DNA of 62,277 nucleotides from JBNJGT01 sp964473285 (lineage in GTDB: Archaea > Nanobdellota > Nanobdellia > Woesearchaeales > JACJVW01): NCBI GenBank assembly GCA_964473285.1, contig CAYYOI010000002.1, positions 1-62,277 of the forward strand, read 5' to 3'. How positions within the stretch are numbered: the first letter of the stretch is position 1; each line of letters opens with the position of its first letter. The position numbers were made by a program, and so were the translations under genes. Shown here piece after piece: positions 8,256 to 16,118 of the stretch. The notes below the pieces were generated by a model. It searched no databases. It saw only the letters and a list, made by a program, of their open reading frames with translations, and was not told the DNA's origin.

Positions 8256-9158
8256 ATGAGGGTATTAAGACAAAACAATGGAAGATGGGAGACAAGCACA
8301 GCACAGAGAATAGATCAGTTAAGGATATCAAAAAACAGGCAAAAGATCTTAAGAATCCTGGGAGAAGAGCCGCTATTCCCCTCACAAATAGCTCAAAAGA
8401 TGGGGCTGAATGAACAAACTATATATTACCACCTCAAGGCCCTGCATAGGGCAGAAATCATAAAAATCGTGGAAAAAAAGCCAATAAGAGGCACAATCGC
8501 GCATAAGTACAGCCTCACTTCAAACAACATATTAATCCCGATAAAAGATGAATGGTATCCTTTCAAGACAAAAGAAGAAGAGAAGGACCAAAAACTAAGC
8601 TCATTTCTTGCGCCATTCATAGAAGACCATTTCACTGGCAAATTTGTAGTTGGCAACCCCGACCCTCATGGCCCATTCAAGGCAAGGGCAAGAGATGGAC
8701 ATTATGCTATTGATTTAGGGTTATTTTTAGGCCAATTAGGCTCACTTTCAGGGGATTTTAGTGTTGCTTTGGATGTGGATACTGACATAAGAGCAGAAGA
8801 CAAGAATATTATCGTTGTAGGAGGCCCTGTCACAAATTTGGTGATGGAAGAGCTAAACAGACACATGCCTGTCACTTTCGTAAGAGAAGATATATGGAGG
8901 GTAAAGGGGAAAGACATGTATGCAGAGGATGCCACAGGAGTGATTGCAAGGATCCCAAACCCTTATAACCCTCACAAATGGTGCCTGATACTTGCAGGAA
9001 CAAGAGGGATAGGAACAAAAACAGCAGTGATAGGGCTTACAAGATTCACAGAAAAGGTGCTGAGCAAGTTCAGCGGACAAAAGAGATTCTATACCATCCT
9101 CCAGGGATTTGACCTGGATGGAGACAGTAAGATAGATGCTGTAGAGGTTTTAGAGTGA
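8256..9158 (+). CDS. Winged-helix protein with S-layer-like domain and EF-hand-like C-terminus
   Basis: Residues about 20-88 form an ArsR/HTH_20-type winged helix (KILRILGEEPLFPSQIAQKM, then TIYYHLKAL as the recognition helix). Residues about 120-275 resemble the archaeal S-layer protein fold, with IIVVGGPVTN near 185-194 and LILAGTRGIGTKTAVIGLT near 244-262. The end (FDLDGDSKIDAVEVLE) reads as a D-x-D-G-D calcium loop. There is no signal peptide or membrane segment, so a surface-type domain appears attached to a cytoplasmic DNA-binding domain. A TATA-like TTTATAATAA lies about 26 bases upstream. It is probably a regulator sensing a ligand through the S-layer-like fold, but that is inference. 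Confidence 0.65.
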   Translation: MRVLRQNNGRWETSTAQRIDQLRISKNRQKILRILGEEPLFPSQIAQKMGLNEQTIYYHLKALHRAEIIKIVEKKPIRGTIAHKYSLTSNNILIPIKDEWYPFKTKEEEKDQKLSSFLAPFIEDHFTGKFVVGNPDPHGPFKARARDGHYAIDLGLFLGQLGSLSGDFSVALDVDTDIRAEDKNIIVVGGPVTNLVMEELNRHMPVTFVREDIWRVKGKDMYAEDATGVIARIPNPYNPHKWCLILAGTRGIGTKTAVIGLTRFTEKVLSKFSGQKRFYTILQGFDLDGDSKIDAVEVLE

Positions 9159-9160
9159 GA

Positions 9161-9174
9161 TGTCCTTAAGGACA
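9161..9174. repeat. Perfect palindrome TGTCCTTAAGGACA
   Basis: This 14-base perfect palindrome sits just after the stop codon of the S-layer-like regulator and 70 bases before the next gene, followed by two further TGTCCC half-sites. The half-site AGGACA recurs many times in and after the next gene. It is a plausible operator for either neighbouring DNA-binding protein. Confidence 0.5.
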
Positions 9175-9186
9175 TGTCCCAAATGT

Positions 9187-9200
9187 CCCAGGATACTGGG
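9187..9200 (+). terminator. Short hairpin between the two regulator genes
   Basis: CCCAG and CTGGG flank a GATA loop, a perfect 5-bp stem, followed by AAAATTATTTAAAG. It may terminate the upstream transcript or overlap the promoter of the gene at 9247. No clear T-tract follows, so confidence is low. Confidence 0.3.
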
Positions 9201-9246
9201 AAAATTATTTAAAGAAGAAGTATTTTAGAGTTATACAGGATATAAT

Positions 9247-9936
9247 ATGATTAACCACCTAAGAAGATTTCTCACAAGAAGAGAGCCACCTGAAGTAAAG
9301 AAAACATGCAACAACCTGACTCAGGATCTCGATATACTTAGACAGTGGGTCCTGCATATCAGCTCAAGAAGCGAGAATATGCACAGCCACCACAGCTCAA
9401 GAATAGATGTTACCCGACGAGAAGTCCAGAATCTATACAATGGGATCGAACACATGTACCAGGACGTACAAAAGCTCAAGAAAGCCCTTGAAGAGACAGG
9501 AAAGTACATATTAGAGACCCATAAGAGCCACAAAGATATATATGAGAGGCTTGCAACACTGGAAAGGACAATTGAAGGACAACAAAGGACAAGTCAAGGA
9601 CAACAAAGACCGCAGGAAAGGACATATCAAGGACAACAGAGGACAGAAGACAGGACAGAGAGAATAGTGCCTATAACACAGCCAAGAATCCAGATAAAGG
9701 ACAGGAATGCCCTTAATGCAGGACAGGAAGAACTCATGGAGATACTATTCAAAGCAACCGAACCTCTCGATTACAAGCGCATTGCAGCAGCCCTGGGAAA
9801 GAAAGAGAAGAGTGTAAGGAACATGATCTATGAAATGAGAGAGAAAGGAGTAGATATAAGAGACAAGAGCATAGGATTCAGGAAAAAAGGGTTTTACCTG
9901 ACTGAAGAGAAGAAGATAGAGCTTTCAGGGAGATGA
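9247..9936 (+). CDS. Coiled-coil protein with disordered QQR repeats and C-terminal winged helix
   Basis: I do not recognise a named family. Residues about 10-110 are charged and helical with heptad character. Residues about 110-142 are low complexity with repeated GQQR-type units (GQQRTSQGQQRPQ, YQGQQRT). Residues about 158-225 look like a winged helix: EELMEILFKATEPLDYKRIAAAL, SVRNMIYEMREKGVDI, and GFYLTE as the wing. The layout suggests an oligomeric DNA-binding regulator. The repeat codons read AAGGACAACAAAGGACA and continue as near-identical DNA in the non-coding region after the gene. The repeats could therefore be a DNA-level feature as well as a linker. A TATA-like run lies about 30-40 bases upstream. 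Confidence 0.6.
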   Translation: MINHLRRFLTRREPPEVKKTCNNLTQDLDILRQWVLHISSRSENMHSHHSSRIDVTRREVQNLYNGIEHMYQDVQKLKKALEETGKYILETHKSHKDIYERLATLERTIEGQQRTSQGQQRPQERTYQGQQRTEDRTERIVPITQPRIQIKDRNALNAGQEELMEILFKATEPLDYKRIAAALGKKEKSVRNMIYEMREKGVDIRDKSIGFRKKGFYLTEEKKIELSGR

Positions 9937-10023
9937 CCTTGAGGACATATCCTTATGTCCTTGAGGACAGGACAAGTTAAGGACAACAAAGGACATAACA
10001 AGGACAAGTTAAGGACAACAAAG
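9564..10023 (+). repeat. AGGACA-rich repeat tract crossing a gene end
   Basis: The hexamer AGGACA recurs in two clusters, about 9564-9660 inside the coding region and 9940-10023 after the stop codon. A perfect 22-base direct repeat (GGACAAGTTAAGG followed by ACAACAAAG) occurs at 9970-9991 and 10002-10023. TGTCC in the opposite sense occurs at 9951-9961 and in the palindrome at 9161. Repeats are short and irregularly spaced, unlike CRISPR. They could be multiple binding sites for the adjacent regulators. Confidence 0.7.
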
Positions 10024-10081
10024 AAAAACACGACAGATTCTTAGATCTTTTAAAAAATCAGGTTAGACAAGAGTAATTCTT

Positions 10082-10107
10082 GAGAGAGAGAGAGAGAGAG
10101 AGAGAGA
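10082..10107. repeat. (GA)13 dinucleotide microsatellite
   Basis: Thirteen uninterrupted GA units abut the stop codon of the convergent AK6-like gene, which ends at 10108. Length change by replication slippage would not alter that protein, because the tract lies beyond its stop. Such long dinucleotide runs are uncommon in archaeal genomes. Confidence 0.95.
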
Positions 10108-10578
10108 TCAAAGAAGGTTTGCGACCTTATCCAATGAAGATTCGTCCGGATTTTCCAGGACAAAGACTTTGTGACCAGCCTCTACTGCCTCTACATGACA
10201 GACATCAAATATCTCTGCATCAAGATTCTCCCGTACCTTGTAAGAGGGGTAGCCTCTTGCTTCTAAGCGGGCCTTCAGGGTCTTCAAAGGAGCTTTGAGG
10301 ACGATGCACAAGTCGACCCTGGAAGAAGGCATGAGATGAGACATATGAGAATCAAGAATTATCCCTTCCTTAGCATCCAAGGACCCCACAAGAGCATCTG
10401 TCAGTTTTTCCTCATCCACTATATCACACTGGAGATGAGAATCATAGCCCTCGGAGAGATTATTATCCCTGATAAACTTACCTACATCAAGATACCTGAA
10501 ACCAAGGTGGTCCGCAAGCTTTCTTGCAAAGGTTGTCTTTCCAACACAAGGGGTACCTGTCACACAAACCACTTTCAT
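10108..10578 (-). CDS. AK6/Fap7-type adenylate kinase-like NTPase
   Basis: A P-loop GTPCVGKTT sits at residues 8-16, with small NMP-kinase features (LDVGKFI, DSHMSHL, RLEARGY as the lid region). The 156 residues and the shortened lid fit the AK6/Fap7 family, which in archaea and eukaryotes helps the final maturation of the small ribosomal subunit through contact with uS11. Weak adenylate kinase activity is also known for the family. On the minus strand a TATA-like TTTTTTATATG lies about 26 bases before the ATG. It stands alone, between the microsatellite and a 124-base spacer that contains no recognised gene. Confidence 0.85.
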   Translation of the reverse strand: MKVVCVTGTPCVGKTTFARKLADHLGFRYLDVGKFIRDNNLSEGYDSHLQCDIVDEEKLTDALVGSLDAKEGIILDSHMSHLMPSSRVDLCIVLKAPLKTLKARLEARGYPSYKVRENLDAEIFDVCHVEAVEAGHKVFVLENPDESSLDKVANLL

Positions 10579-10702
10579 GGGGCTGAAAGTGAGTATTACA
10601 TATAAAAAAGCTCGTATTCAGGCGAGTGGGCACCATAATGAGAGGAATAAAAAAAGCTGAAAGGCTCAGATTTAAGGCTATTAGAAGGTCTGAATTGGAG
10701 GA

Positions 10703-12301
10703 TTAATCACGTTTCCCATGTTTTTTGCCCAGGTGGAAGCGGATCTTGTGATGGAAAGCTATAAGGGCAAGGAACAAAAAGACAGAATATGATGCCAAAA
10801 ATATCACAGAATCGGTCAAAAAGTGAGGCTGATACAATAATACCATCTTTACCATGCTTTCGCCAAGGACAAAAGGGTTATATTGTGCAAGAGAGGAGAC
10901 AATTGAGGGCATGCTCTCAAGAGGAATCAGCATACCTGAGAAGATAAGGAAGAGGGCGCAAAGGCCGATAGAGGCCAATATCGCCGATTCATGGCTTTTG
11001 AAAATATAACCAAGGGCCATCCCTATCAGGATAAATACTGTGGAAATGAGAAGGAGAATTGCAAACAACTGGACAGCAAGACCCACAGGGATAAAAAAGG
11101 CGGATACTGCAAGTAGTAGAATTATCTGGAATGTGAGGAGAAGAAGGGTTGTCAGGAATCCTGCAAGAATGAAAACACTATTCCTTGTAGGGGTAAGGAC
11201 GTTGCGGATGAAGGCCTTTGAGGTCTTCTCCATTATCACAAGGGTTGCTGCAAGAAGTACACCTACAAACATGATAAACAGGACAAGGATCCCGGAGAAA
11301 AGATAATTGAAATGAGTCTTATGTGTGGAGACAGGAGATATTGTGGTCTTGATAGGGTCAGCTACTTCCTTAGCAGTGAAATCCGTCTTTTGGTCTGCGA
11401 TGCGGTCAAAGGAATCCTGGAGATCCAGGAGAATATTCAAGTCTTCCTCAAGAGATTTATTTAGTGACCCGGAATATTCAAGGGCTTCTGCAATCTCTTC
11501 GTTCGAGGATTCTATCTGGGAGGAAAGGGTTTGAAGGCTGTTTTGGATTTCCGAGAGGGCATTCTCAAGCAGGCGTATGTTTCCTGAAACCGAAAGCTGG
11601 TCTACAAGGTCGATTGCATCATCCAGTTGTGAGGTTGCATTATCTGAACCATTGATATCTTCTATCTGGTTTCGTGCCTTGTGAAGGTGGTACGTCACCT
11701 GGGTCTTGAAATCTTCTACCTGGGTTTCCAGGTCTAATATGAGGGAATCGTAAGTGGCATTGGGAAGATTGGGAGATGTTGTTTCTAACCCGGAAATAAG
11801 GGACTCCAGATCATCCTCTTTTTCTTTACGGCTTTTGGTGAGACGATTTACCTTTTCCTGAGCCTGTTGTATCTCTGATCTTGTCCTGTTTATCTGGTCG
11901 AATAGTGCCTGCGCAAGATCTGAACTTAAGGAACTGCGCTCCATGTCAATGCTTTTGGAGATGTCCTTCAATACCATGTAGGCAAGGTTATACTGAGACT
12001 GGTCAACATATATGTCTATTGCTGAATCATTCTGAAAAGCAAGGCAAAGGACAGCATCCTGGTACTTTACTGTGTCCTGGCAATCTGAGAGGGAATTGGA
12101 TTCATGGACAACATAAGGGTCAAGATTGCCTAAGACATCACCAAAAACGCTTATATGAACCTCATGAAGGGATGCGTTATTGAATGCGATGCCGCCAAGG
12201 ATGACAAGCAGAAGTGGAGAGCAGATTATAAGAACAAGAGAACTCTTGGTACGTAAAAGCAGCTTGAAGTTCTTTTTTATTAGTCTTAGCAGGCGATACA
12301 T
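10703..12301 (-). CDS. ABC-2 type exporter permease with long coiled-coil ectodomain
   Basis: One membrane helix lies near the N-terminus (SSLVLIICSPLLLVILGGIAF). A ~270-residue extracytoplasmic region follows, with coiled-coil stretches (IQQAQEKVNRLTKSRKEKEDD, and around 230-310). Five or six C-terminal helices complete an ABC-2/CcmB-like permease (around 335-520). It pairs with the ATPase gene just upstream, whose stop lies 4 bases before this ATG, so the two form one exporter. The ATG at 12301 is chosen over the upstream TTG at 12316. The large ectodomain resembles YhgE/Pip-like and daunorubicin-type exporters. The substrate is unknown. Confidence 0.85.
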   Translation of the reverse strand: MYRLLRLIKKNFKLLLRTKSSLVLIICSPLLLVILGGIAFNNASLHEVHISVFGDVLGNLDPYVVHESNSLSDCQDTVKYQDAVLCLAFQNDSAIDIYVDQSQYNLAYMVLKDISKSIDMERSSLSSDLAQALFDQINRTRSEIQQAQEKVNRLTKSRKEKEDDLESLISGLETTSPNLPNATYDSLILDLETQVEDFKTQVTYHLHKARNQIEDINGSDNATSQLDDAIDLVDQLSVSGNIRLLENALSEIQNSLQTLSSQIESSNEEIAEALEYSGSLNKSLEEDLNILLDLQDSFDRIADQKTDFTAKEVADPIKTTISPVSTHKTHFNYLFSGILVLFIMFVGVLLAATLVIMEKTSKAFIRNVLTPTRNSVFILAGFLTTLLLLTFQIILLLAVSAFFIPVGLAVQLFAILLLISTVFILIGMALGYIFKSHESAILASIGLCALFLIFSGMLIPLESMPSIVSSLAQYNPFVLGESMVKMVLLYQPHFLTDSVIFLASYSVFLFLALIAFHHKIRFHLGKKHGKRD

Positions 12302-12305
12302 TTTC

Positions 12306-13331
12306 TTACTTGACAAATGATTCGAAGACCTCAGTGAGACCGGGGCGGTTCAGTTCGATGTCGTGGATCTTTTCCTTGTAAAACTTTATGATATTTATGA
12401 GAGAAGAAAGGGTCTTTTCTCCTTCAGGAGTGTATATCACTATCTTGTGATCCCTGTGAACTACATTGGAGATATGTTCTTTCTTTTGCAATTCATCGAT
12501 TATAGGTTTATAATTGCTGGATCTTAACTCGAGGATTATCTCCATGTTCCTTGAATAATTGCGCTTGAGGAAATCAGGAGAACCAAGAGCCTTGAGAGAA
12601 CCTTTATGGAGAATCCCTATCCTGTCGCAGATATCATCCACCTCTGAGAGGAAATGAGTAGTGAGGAGGACAGTCTTTTTCTTCTTGATGTGATTTATCA
12701 TGTCCCAGATCTCTTTTCTCAGGAAAGGATCAAGGTCAGCTGTAGGCTCGTCAAGGACAAGCAACTGGGGATCATGGACAAGTGCACAGGCAATCCCAAG
12801 CCTGCGTTGCATGCCTCCTGAGAGGTTGCCGGCAAGGGTGTTTGTTGCCTTCTCAAGGCCAAAGAAACGGATAAGACCTGGAACCTGGGACTTGTCCCTG
12901 ACCTTGAACAAGGACGCAAAATGATCAAGATTCTCCCACACTGTAAGCCTGCGATAGAAGGAAGGGTCTTGGGGGGCATATCCAACAATATCCTTGGAAG
13001 GACTGCTGCGGTATTGGAGGCCTGAGTGCTTGATATGAAGGGATCCTGAATCTGGCTCATGCAAGCCAAGCAATACATTGAGCAAGGTGGTCTTTCCAGA
13101 GCCTGAAAGGCCTATTATTCCCAGAAGTTCACCTTCGTTGACATGAAGGGTAAGGTCCTTAAGCACACTATTATCCCTGAAGGACTTTGATATGCCGCTA
13201 AGGCTTACTATAGGAAGATGAGGGTCTATGACTCTCTTATCATAACCATTCTGAATAAGTGCATTTGCAATCTGATCCGGAGGAAAGCCTTTTGCAAGTA
13301 CTGAGTTTACATACGCCAGGACCATAGTCAT
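12306..13331 (-). CDS. ABC transporter ATPase with N-terminal UBA-like helical segment
   Basis: The nucleotide-binding domain starts near residue 42 and shows Walker A GLSGSGKTTLL, Q-loop region GYAPQDPSFY, signature LSGGMQRRLG, Walker B LLVLDEPTADLD and the switch His in LLTTHFLS. The C-terminal ~90 residues match the DrrA/CcmA-type extension. Unusually, the first ~38 residues (YVNSVLAKGFPPDQIANALI, then NGYDKRVID) form a short three-helix segment of the 'Gy-ee-I--aL---G' kind, not part of the ABC fold. It drives the permease encoded next. A minus-strand CTTTATATAAAT lies 14-25 bases upstream. Confidence 0.9.
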   Translation of the reverse strand: MTMVLAYVNSVLAKGFPPDQIANALIQNGYDKRVIDPHLPIVSLSGISKSFRDNSVLKDLTLHVNEGELLGIIGLSGSGKTTLLNVLLGLHEPDSGSLHIKHSGLQYRSSPSKDIVGYAPQDPSFYRRLTVWENLDHFASLFKVRDKSQVPGLIRFFGLEKATNTLAGNLSGGMQRRLGIACALVHDPQLLVLDEPTADLDPFLRKEIWDMINHIKKKKTVLLTTHFLSEVDDICDRIGILHKGSLKALGSPDFLKRNYSRNMEIILELRSSNYKPIIDELQKKEHISNVVHRDHKIVIYTPEGEKTLSSLINIIKFYKEKIHDIELNRPGLTEVFESFVK

Positions 13332-13393
13332 ATATTGGTAATTGATTTATATAAAGTTATCTGATAGGTTTTCAAGTGGGAATGTTATGCAAA

Positions 13394-13404
13394 CTTATTT
13401 AAAC
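13394..13404 (+). promoter_or_regulatory. TATA box deciding the Ski2-like helicase start
   Basis: CTTATTTAAAC is centred 27 bases before the ATG at 13426. The stronger TTTATATAAAG at 13346-13356 lies further away and better serves the divergent ABC ATPase gene. This argues for a leaderless mRNA starting at 13426. Confidence 0.5.
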
Positions 13405-13425
13405 AAAGGATGTCGCATAGATGTC

Positions 13426-15348
13426 ATGCAATACAAAGATTTTGTACTGGACAGGTTCCAGGTTGAAGCAATAGAATCAATCAACAAGAATAATTCTGTG
13501 GTCGTGAGCGCTGCTACAGGGACAGGTAAGACCCTTATTGCAGATTATATAATAGACAAGGCGATACAGGAAGGGAAGAAGGTATTCTATACTGCACCTA
13601 TCAAGGCCCTTTCAAACCAGAAATTCAAGGATTTCAAGAAGGAATACGGGGAGAACAAGGTAGGGCTTCTCACTGGAGACATAGTGATCAATTCTGAGGC
13701 TGAGATTGTCATAATGACAACTGAGATTTACCGTAACATGCTCATGGTGAATGATCCTATAGTGAATGATGTTTCTTATATTGTGTTTGATGAGATCCAT
13801 TTCATAAATGATATTGAAAGAGGGACTGTATGGGAGGAATCAATAATATTCTCACCTGAACACATGAGGTTCCTTTGTCTTTCTGCTACCATCCCAAACG
13901 CAAGGCAGTTTGCAGACTGGATAGAATCCATACAGCGCCACACTGTTGATGTGGTAGAGTATGCAAAAAGGGCTGTGCCTCTAAATCATTTTGTATTCGA
14001 GGCTAAGATGGGACTTACCAAGGCCTCTAAGCTGAAGAAAAACATGGAACTTGATGAGTATCCTGACTATGCATATGTCAAAGGAAAACGCAAGAAAAGA
14101 AAGGATTTTGGAAAACCTGCAACACATATGGATGTAGTAAAGGAAATAAAGAAGAATGGGACACCTACAATATTTTTCACATTCTCCAGGAAGGCTTGTG
14201 AAGTGAAAGGAAAGGAACTTGCAAAGAGATTTGATCTTACAGATTCGCAGGAGAAAAAAAGAATAGCTCAGGTTTTTGCTGAGAACCTTAATGATGAGAC
14301 CAGGCCCATGCAGAGTACAGGGAGGCTTCGGGAGGTCATTACAAGGGGTGTTGCTTTCCATCATGCAGGGATGCTTCCAAAACTAAAGGAAATAGTTGAA
14401 ATCCTATTCGGGGAAGGACTTATAAGAGTGCTTTATGCCACAGAGACCTTTGCTGTAGGCATAAACATGCCTGCAAAGACTGTATGTTTTAACACTGTGC
14501 AAAAATACGATGGAATAAGTTTTCGGTACCTGAATACCAAGGAATACTTCCAGATGGCTGGAAGAGCGGGTCGTAGAGGGATAGATAAGGAAGGAAAGGC
14601 AATTGTCCTTGTAAACAGGGGGATGGATGATATAAATAAGATAATAAAGCTCACAACAAAAGATGTGGAGCCAATACAATCCCAATTCAAGCTATCGATA
14701 AATACTGTCCTTAACCTGATAAACAATTATGATGAAGGGGAGATAGAGACAATACTCAAGAGCAACTTCGATTATTTCCAGAGAAAACAGGGAAACAAGC
14801 AAGTAAGGATAATGGCTTCCTGGAAAAACAAGTTAAAGCTCTTGAACAGGATGGGTTATGTCAAGGATAATGAACTAACATGGAAGGGGTGGTTTGCCCG
14901 TTTCATCTATGCCAATGAGATCCTTGTATCTGAGGTTTTTGCAACCGATATCTACCAGCAACTCAACCAAAAAGAGCTTGTGCTTACTGTGGCTGCAATC
15001 GCTTATGAGCCGAAAAGGGGAAATAGGTTCTACCAGACGAGAAAGACACAGGATCTTTCGAATAAGCTTATCAAGAAACTTTTTACTAACAATTACATTG
15101 CAAAACAGATAAATCCAAGACAGGTAAAAAATCTTGCACCAATAATAAATGACTGGATGGATGGATGCGAGTTCGCTGACCTGCTTACCTTGTCAAACCT
15201 GGAGGAGGGAGATTATATCAGGATATTCCGCCAGGTGATAGATTACATGCGCCAGATTAAGAAAGGGACTAAGGATGAGGAGCTTATTGACAGGATAAAC
15301 TACTCACTTGACAAGATAGACAGGGATGTCATCAAAGTGGAATTCTAG
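13426..15348 (+). CDS. Ski2/Mtr4-like superfamily 2 RNA helicase
   Basis: Helicase motifs appear in order: Q/I region with AATGTGKT (about 29-36), TAPIKALSNQK (Ia), DEIH (122-125), LSATIPN (III), IFFTFSRKACE (IV), ATETFAVGINMPAKTV (V) and QMAGRAGRRG (VI). The DEIH box, the PxKAL motif and the GINMPA...AGRAGRRG pairing match Ski2/Mtr4/HelY helicases, which unwind RNA for the exosome, more closely than the Hel308 DNA helicases. The last ~200 residues would be the ratchet domain; the long arch (KOW) insertion of Mtr4 is absent. It runs just ahead of the permuted GTPase gene, with 50 bases between them. Confidence 0.85.
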   Translation: MQYKDFVLDRFQVEAIESINKNNSVVVSAATGTGKTLIADYIIDKAIQEGKKVFYTAPIKALSNQKFKDFKKEYGENKVGLLTGDIVINSEAEIVIMTTEIYRNMLMVNDPIVNDVSYIVFDEIHFINDIERGTVWEESIIFSPEHMRFLCLSATIPNARQFADWIESIQRHTVDVVEYAKRAVPLNHFVFEAKMGLTKASKLKKNMELDEYPDYAYVKGKRKKRKDFGKPATHMDVVKEIKKNGTPTIFFTFSRKACEVKGKELAKRFDLTDSQEKKRIAQVFAENLNDETRPMQSTGRLREVITRGVAFHHAGMLPKLKEIVEILFGEGLIRVLYATETFAVGINMPAKTVCFNTVQKYDGISFRYLNTKEYFQMAGRAGRRGIDKEGKAIVLVNRGMDDINKIIKLTTKDVEPIQSQFKLSINTVLNLINNYDEGEIETILKSNFDYFQRKQGNKQVRIMASWKNKLKLLNRMGYVKDNELTWKGWFARFIYANEILVSEVFATDIYQQLNQKELVLTVAAIAYEPKRGNRFYQTRKTQDLSNKLIKKLFTNNYIAKQINPRQVKNLAPIINDWMDGCEFADLLTLSNLEEGDYIRIFRQVIDYMRQIKKGTKDEELIDRINYSLDKIDRDVIKVEF

Positions 15349-15398
15349 ATCTTATAATTTTTCTAAAGCTTTTTAAGTTGCCTTTGATTCATACAGGT

Positions 15399-16115
15399 AT
15401 GGCAAACTTCTGGAAGATAGTCAATGATGTGATAGGCAAGTCTGACATAATCCTTGAAGTATTGGATGCAAGGTTCCCTCAGGAATCACGCAACCCTGAG
15501 ATCGAGCAAAAGGTCAGGGAAGGCAAGCAACTAATATATGTGATAAACAAGTGCGAACTGATGCCAAAGGAACACTTGGAGGCATGGAAACGCAAGCTAA
15601 AGCCTTCGGTTTTCGTATCATGCAATAAGCATTATGGGTTCACTAAGCTAAGGGATAAGATACTCAGGTTTACAGAGGAAAAAAAGGTGGTTGTTGGTGT
15701 TGTTGGTTATCCTAACACAGGGAAGAGTTCTGTCATTAATTCACTCAAAGGGAAAAAGGCTGCACAGACAAGTTCGGTATCAGGTTACACTAAAGGTATC
15801 CAACTTATCAGAGTGGATAACAGGATAATGATTCTTGATACACCAGGAGTCATCCCTTTCCAGGAGAAGGATGAGATAAAGCATGCTCTTTTCGGAACAA
15901 AAAGCATGAGCCAGGTGAAAGACCCAGAAGGGGTTGCTCATGTTCTGCTTGAAAACCAGGGTGAGATATTAAAGGAGAGGTTTGGCATAACAGGAGAGGA
16001 TGCTGAAGAATTACTTCTTTCCCTGACAAGGCACTGGAACATGCTCAAGAAAGGAAGTGAACCTGATACAGAACGGGCCGCAAGAAAGCTTATCGATCTG
16101 TGGCAGAAGGGCTAG
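15399..16115 (+). CDS. Circularly permuted GTPase, YlqF/RbgA/Nog2-like
   Basis: The GTPase motifs are permuted: G4 (NKCE, about 47-50) and G5 (VSCNK) come first, then G1 (GYPNTGKSS, about 103-111), G2 (SSVSGYTKG) and G3 (DTPGV). This order defines the YawG/YlqF family, which acts in large ribosomal subunit assembly. Its length of 238 residues fits archaeal MJ1464-type members. The ATG at 15399 is favoured because TTTTTAAG lies about 26 bases upstream; the open frame extends to a TTG at 15378. The C-terminal helical region carries a conserved tail. Membership is clear; which ribosomal step it controls is inferred from the family. Confidence 0.88.
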   Translation: MANFWKIVNDVIGKSDIILEVLDARFPQESRNPEIEQKVREGKQLIYVINKCELMPKEHLEAWKRKLKPSVFVSCNKHYGFTKLRDKILRFTEEKKVVVGVVGYPNTGKSSVINSLKGKKAAQTSSVSGYTKGIQLIRVDNRIMILDTPGVIPFQEKDEIKHALFGTKSMSQVKDPEGVAHVLLENQGEILKERFGITGEDAEELLLSLTRHWNMLKKGSEPDTERAARKLIDLWQKG

Positions 16116-16118
16116 TTT

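Noticed and set aside
9564..10023. Possible CRISPR array
   Set aside because: Repeats are 6-22 bases, irregularly spaced and partly coding; there are no unique spacers of equal length and no cas genes.
10082..10107. Phase-variation switch through the (GA)13 tract
   Set aside because: The tract lies after the stop codon of the adjacent gene and outside any recognised coding frame, so slippage would not switch a protein on or off.
10637..10705. A 22-codon frame on the plus strand starting MRGIKKAERL
   Set aside because: It overlaps the end of the ABC permease gene on the other strand, shows no motif, and the nearby TATA-like sequence better fits the AK6-like gene on the minus strand.
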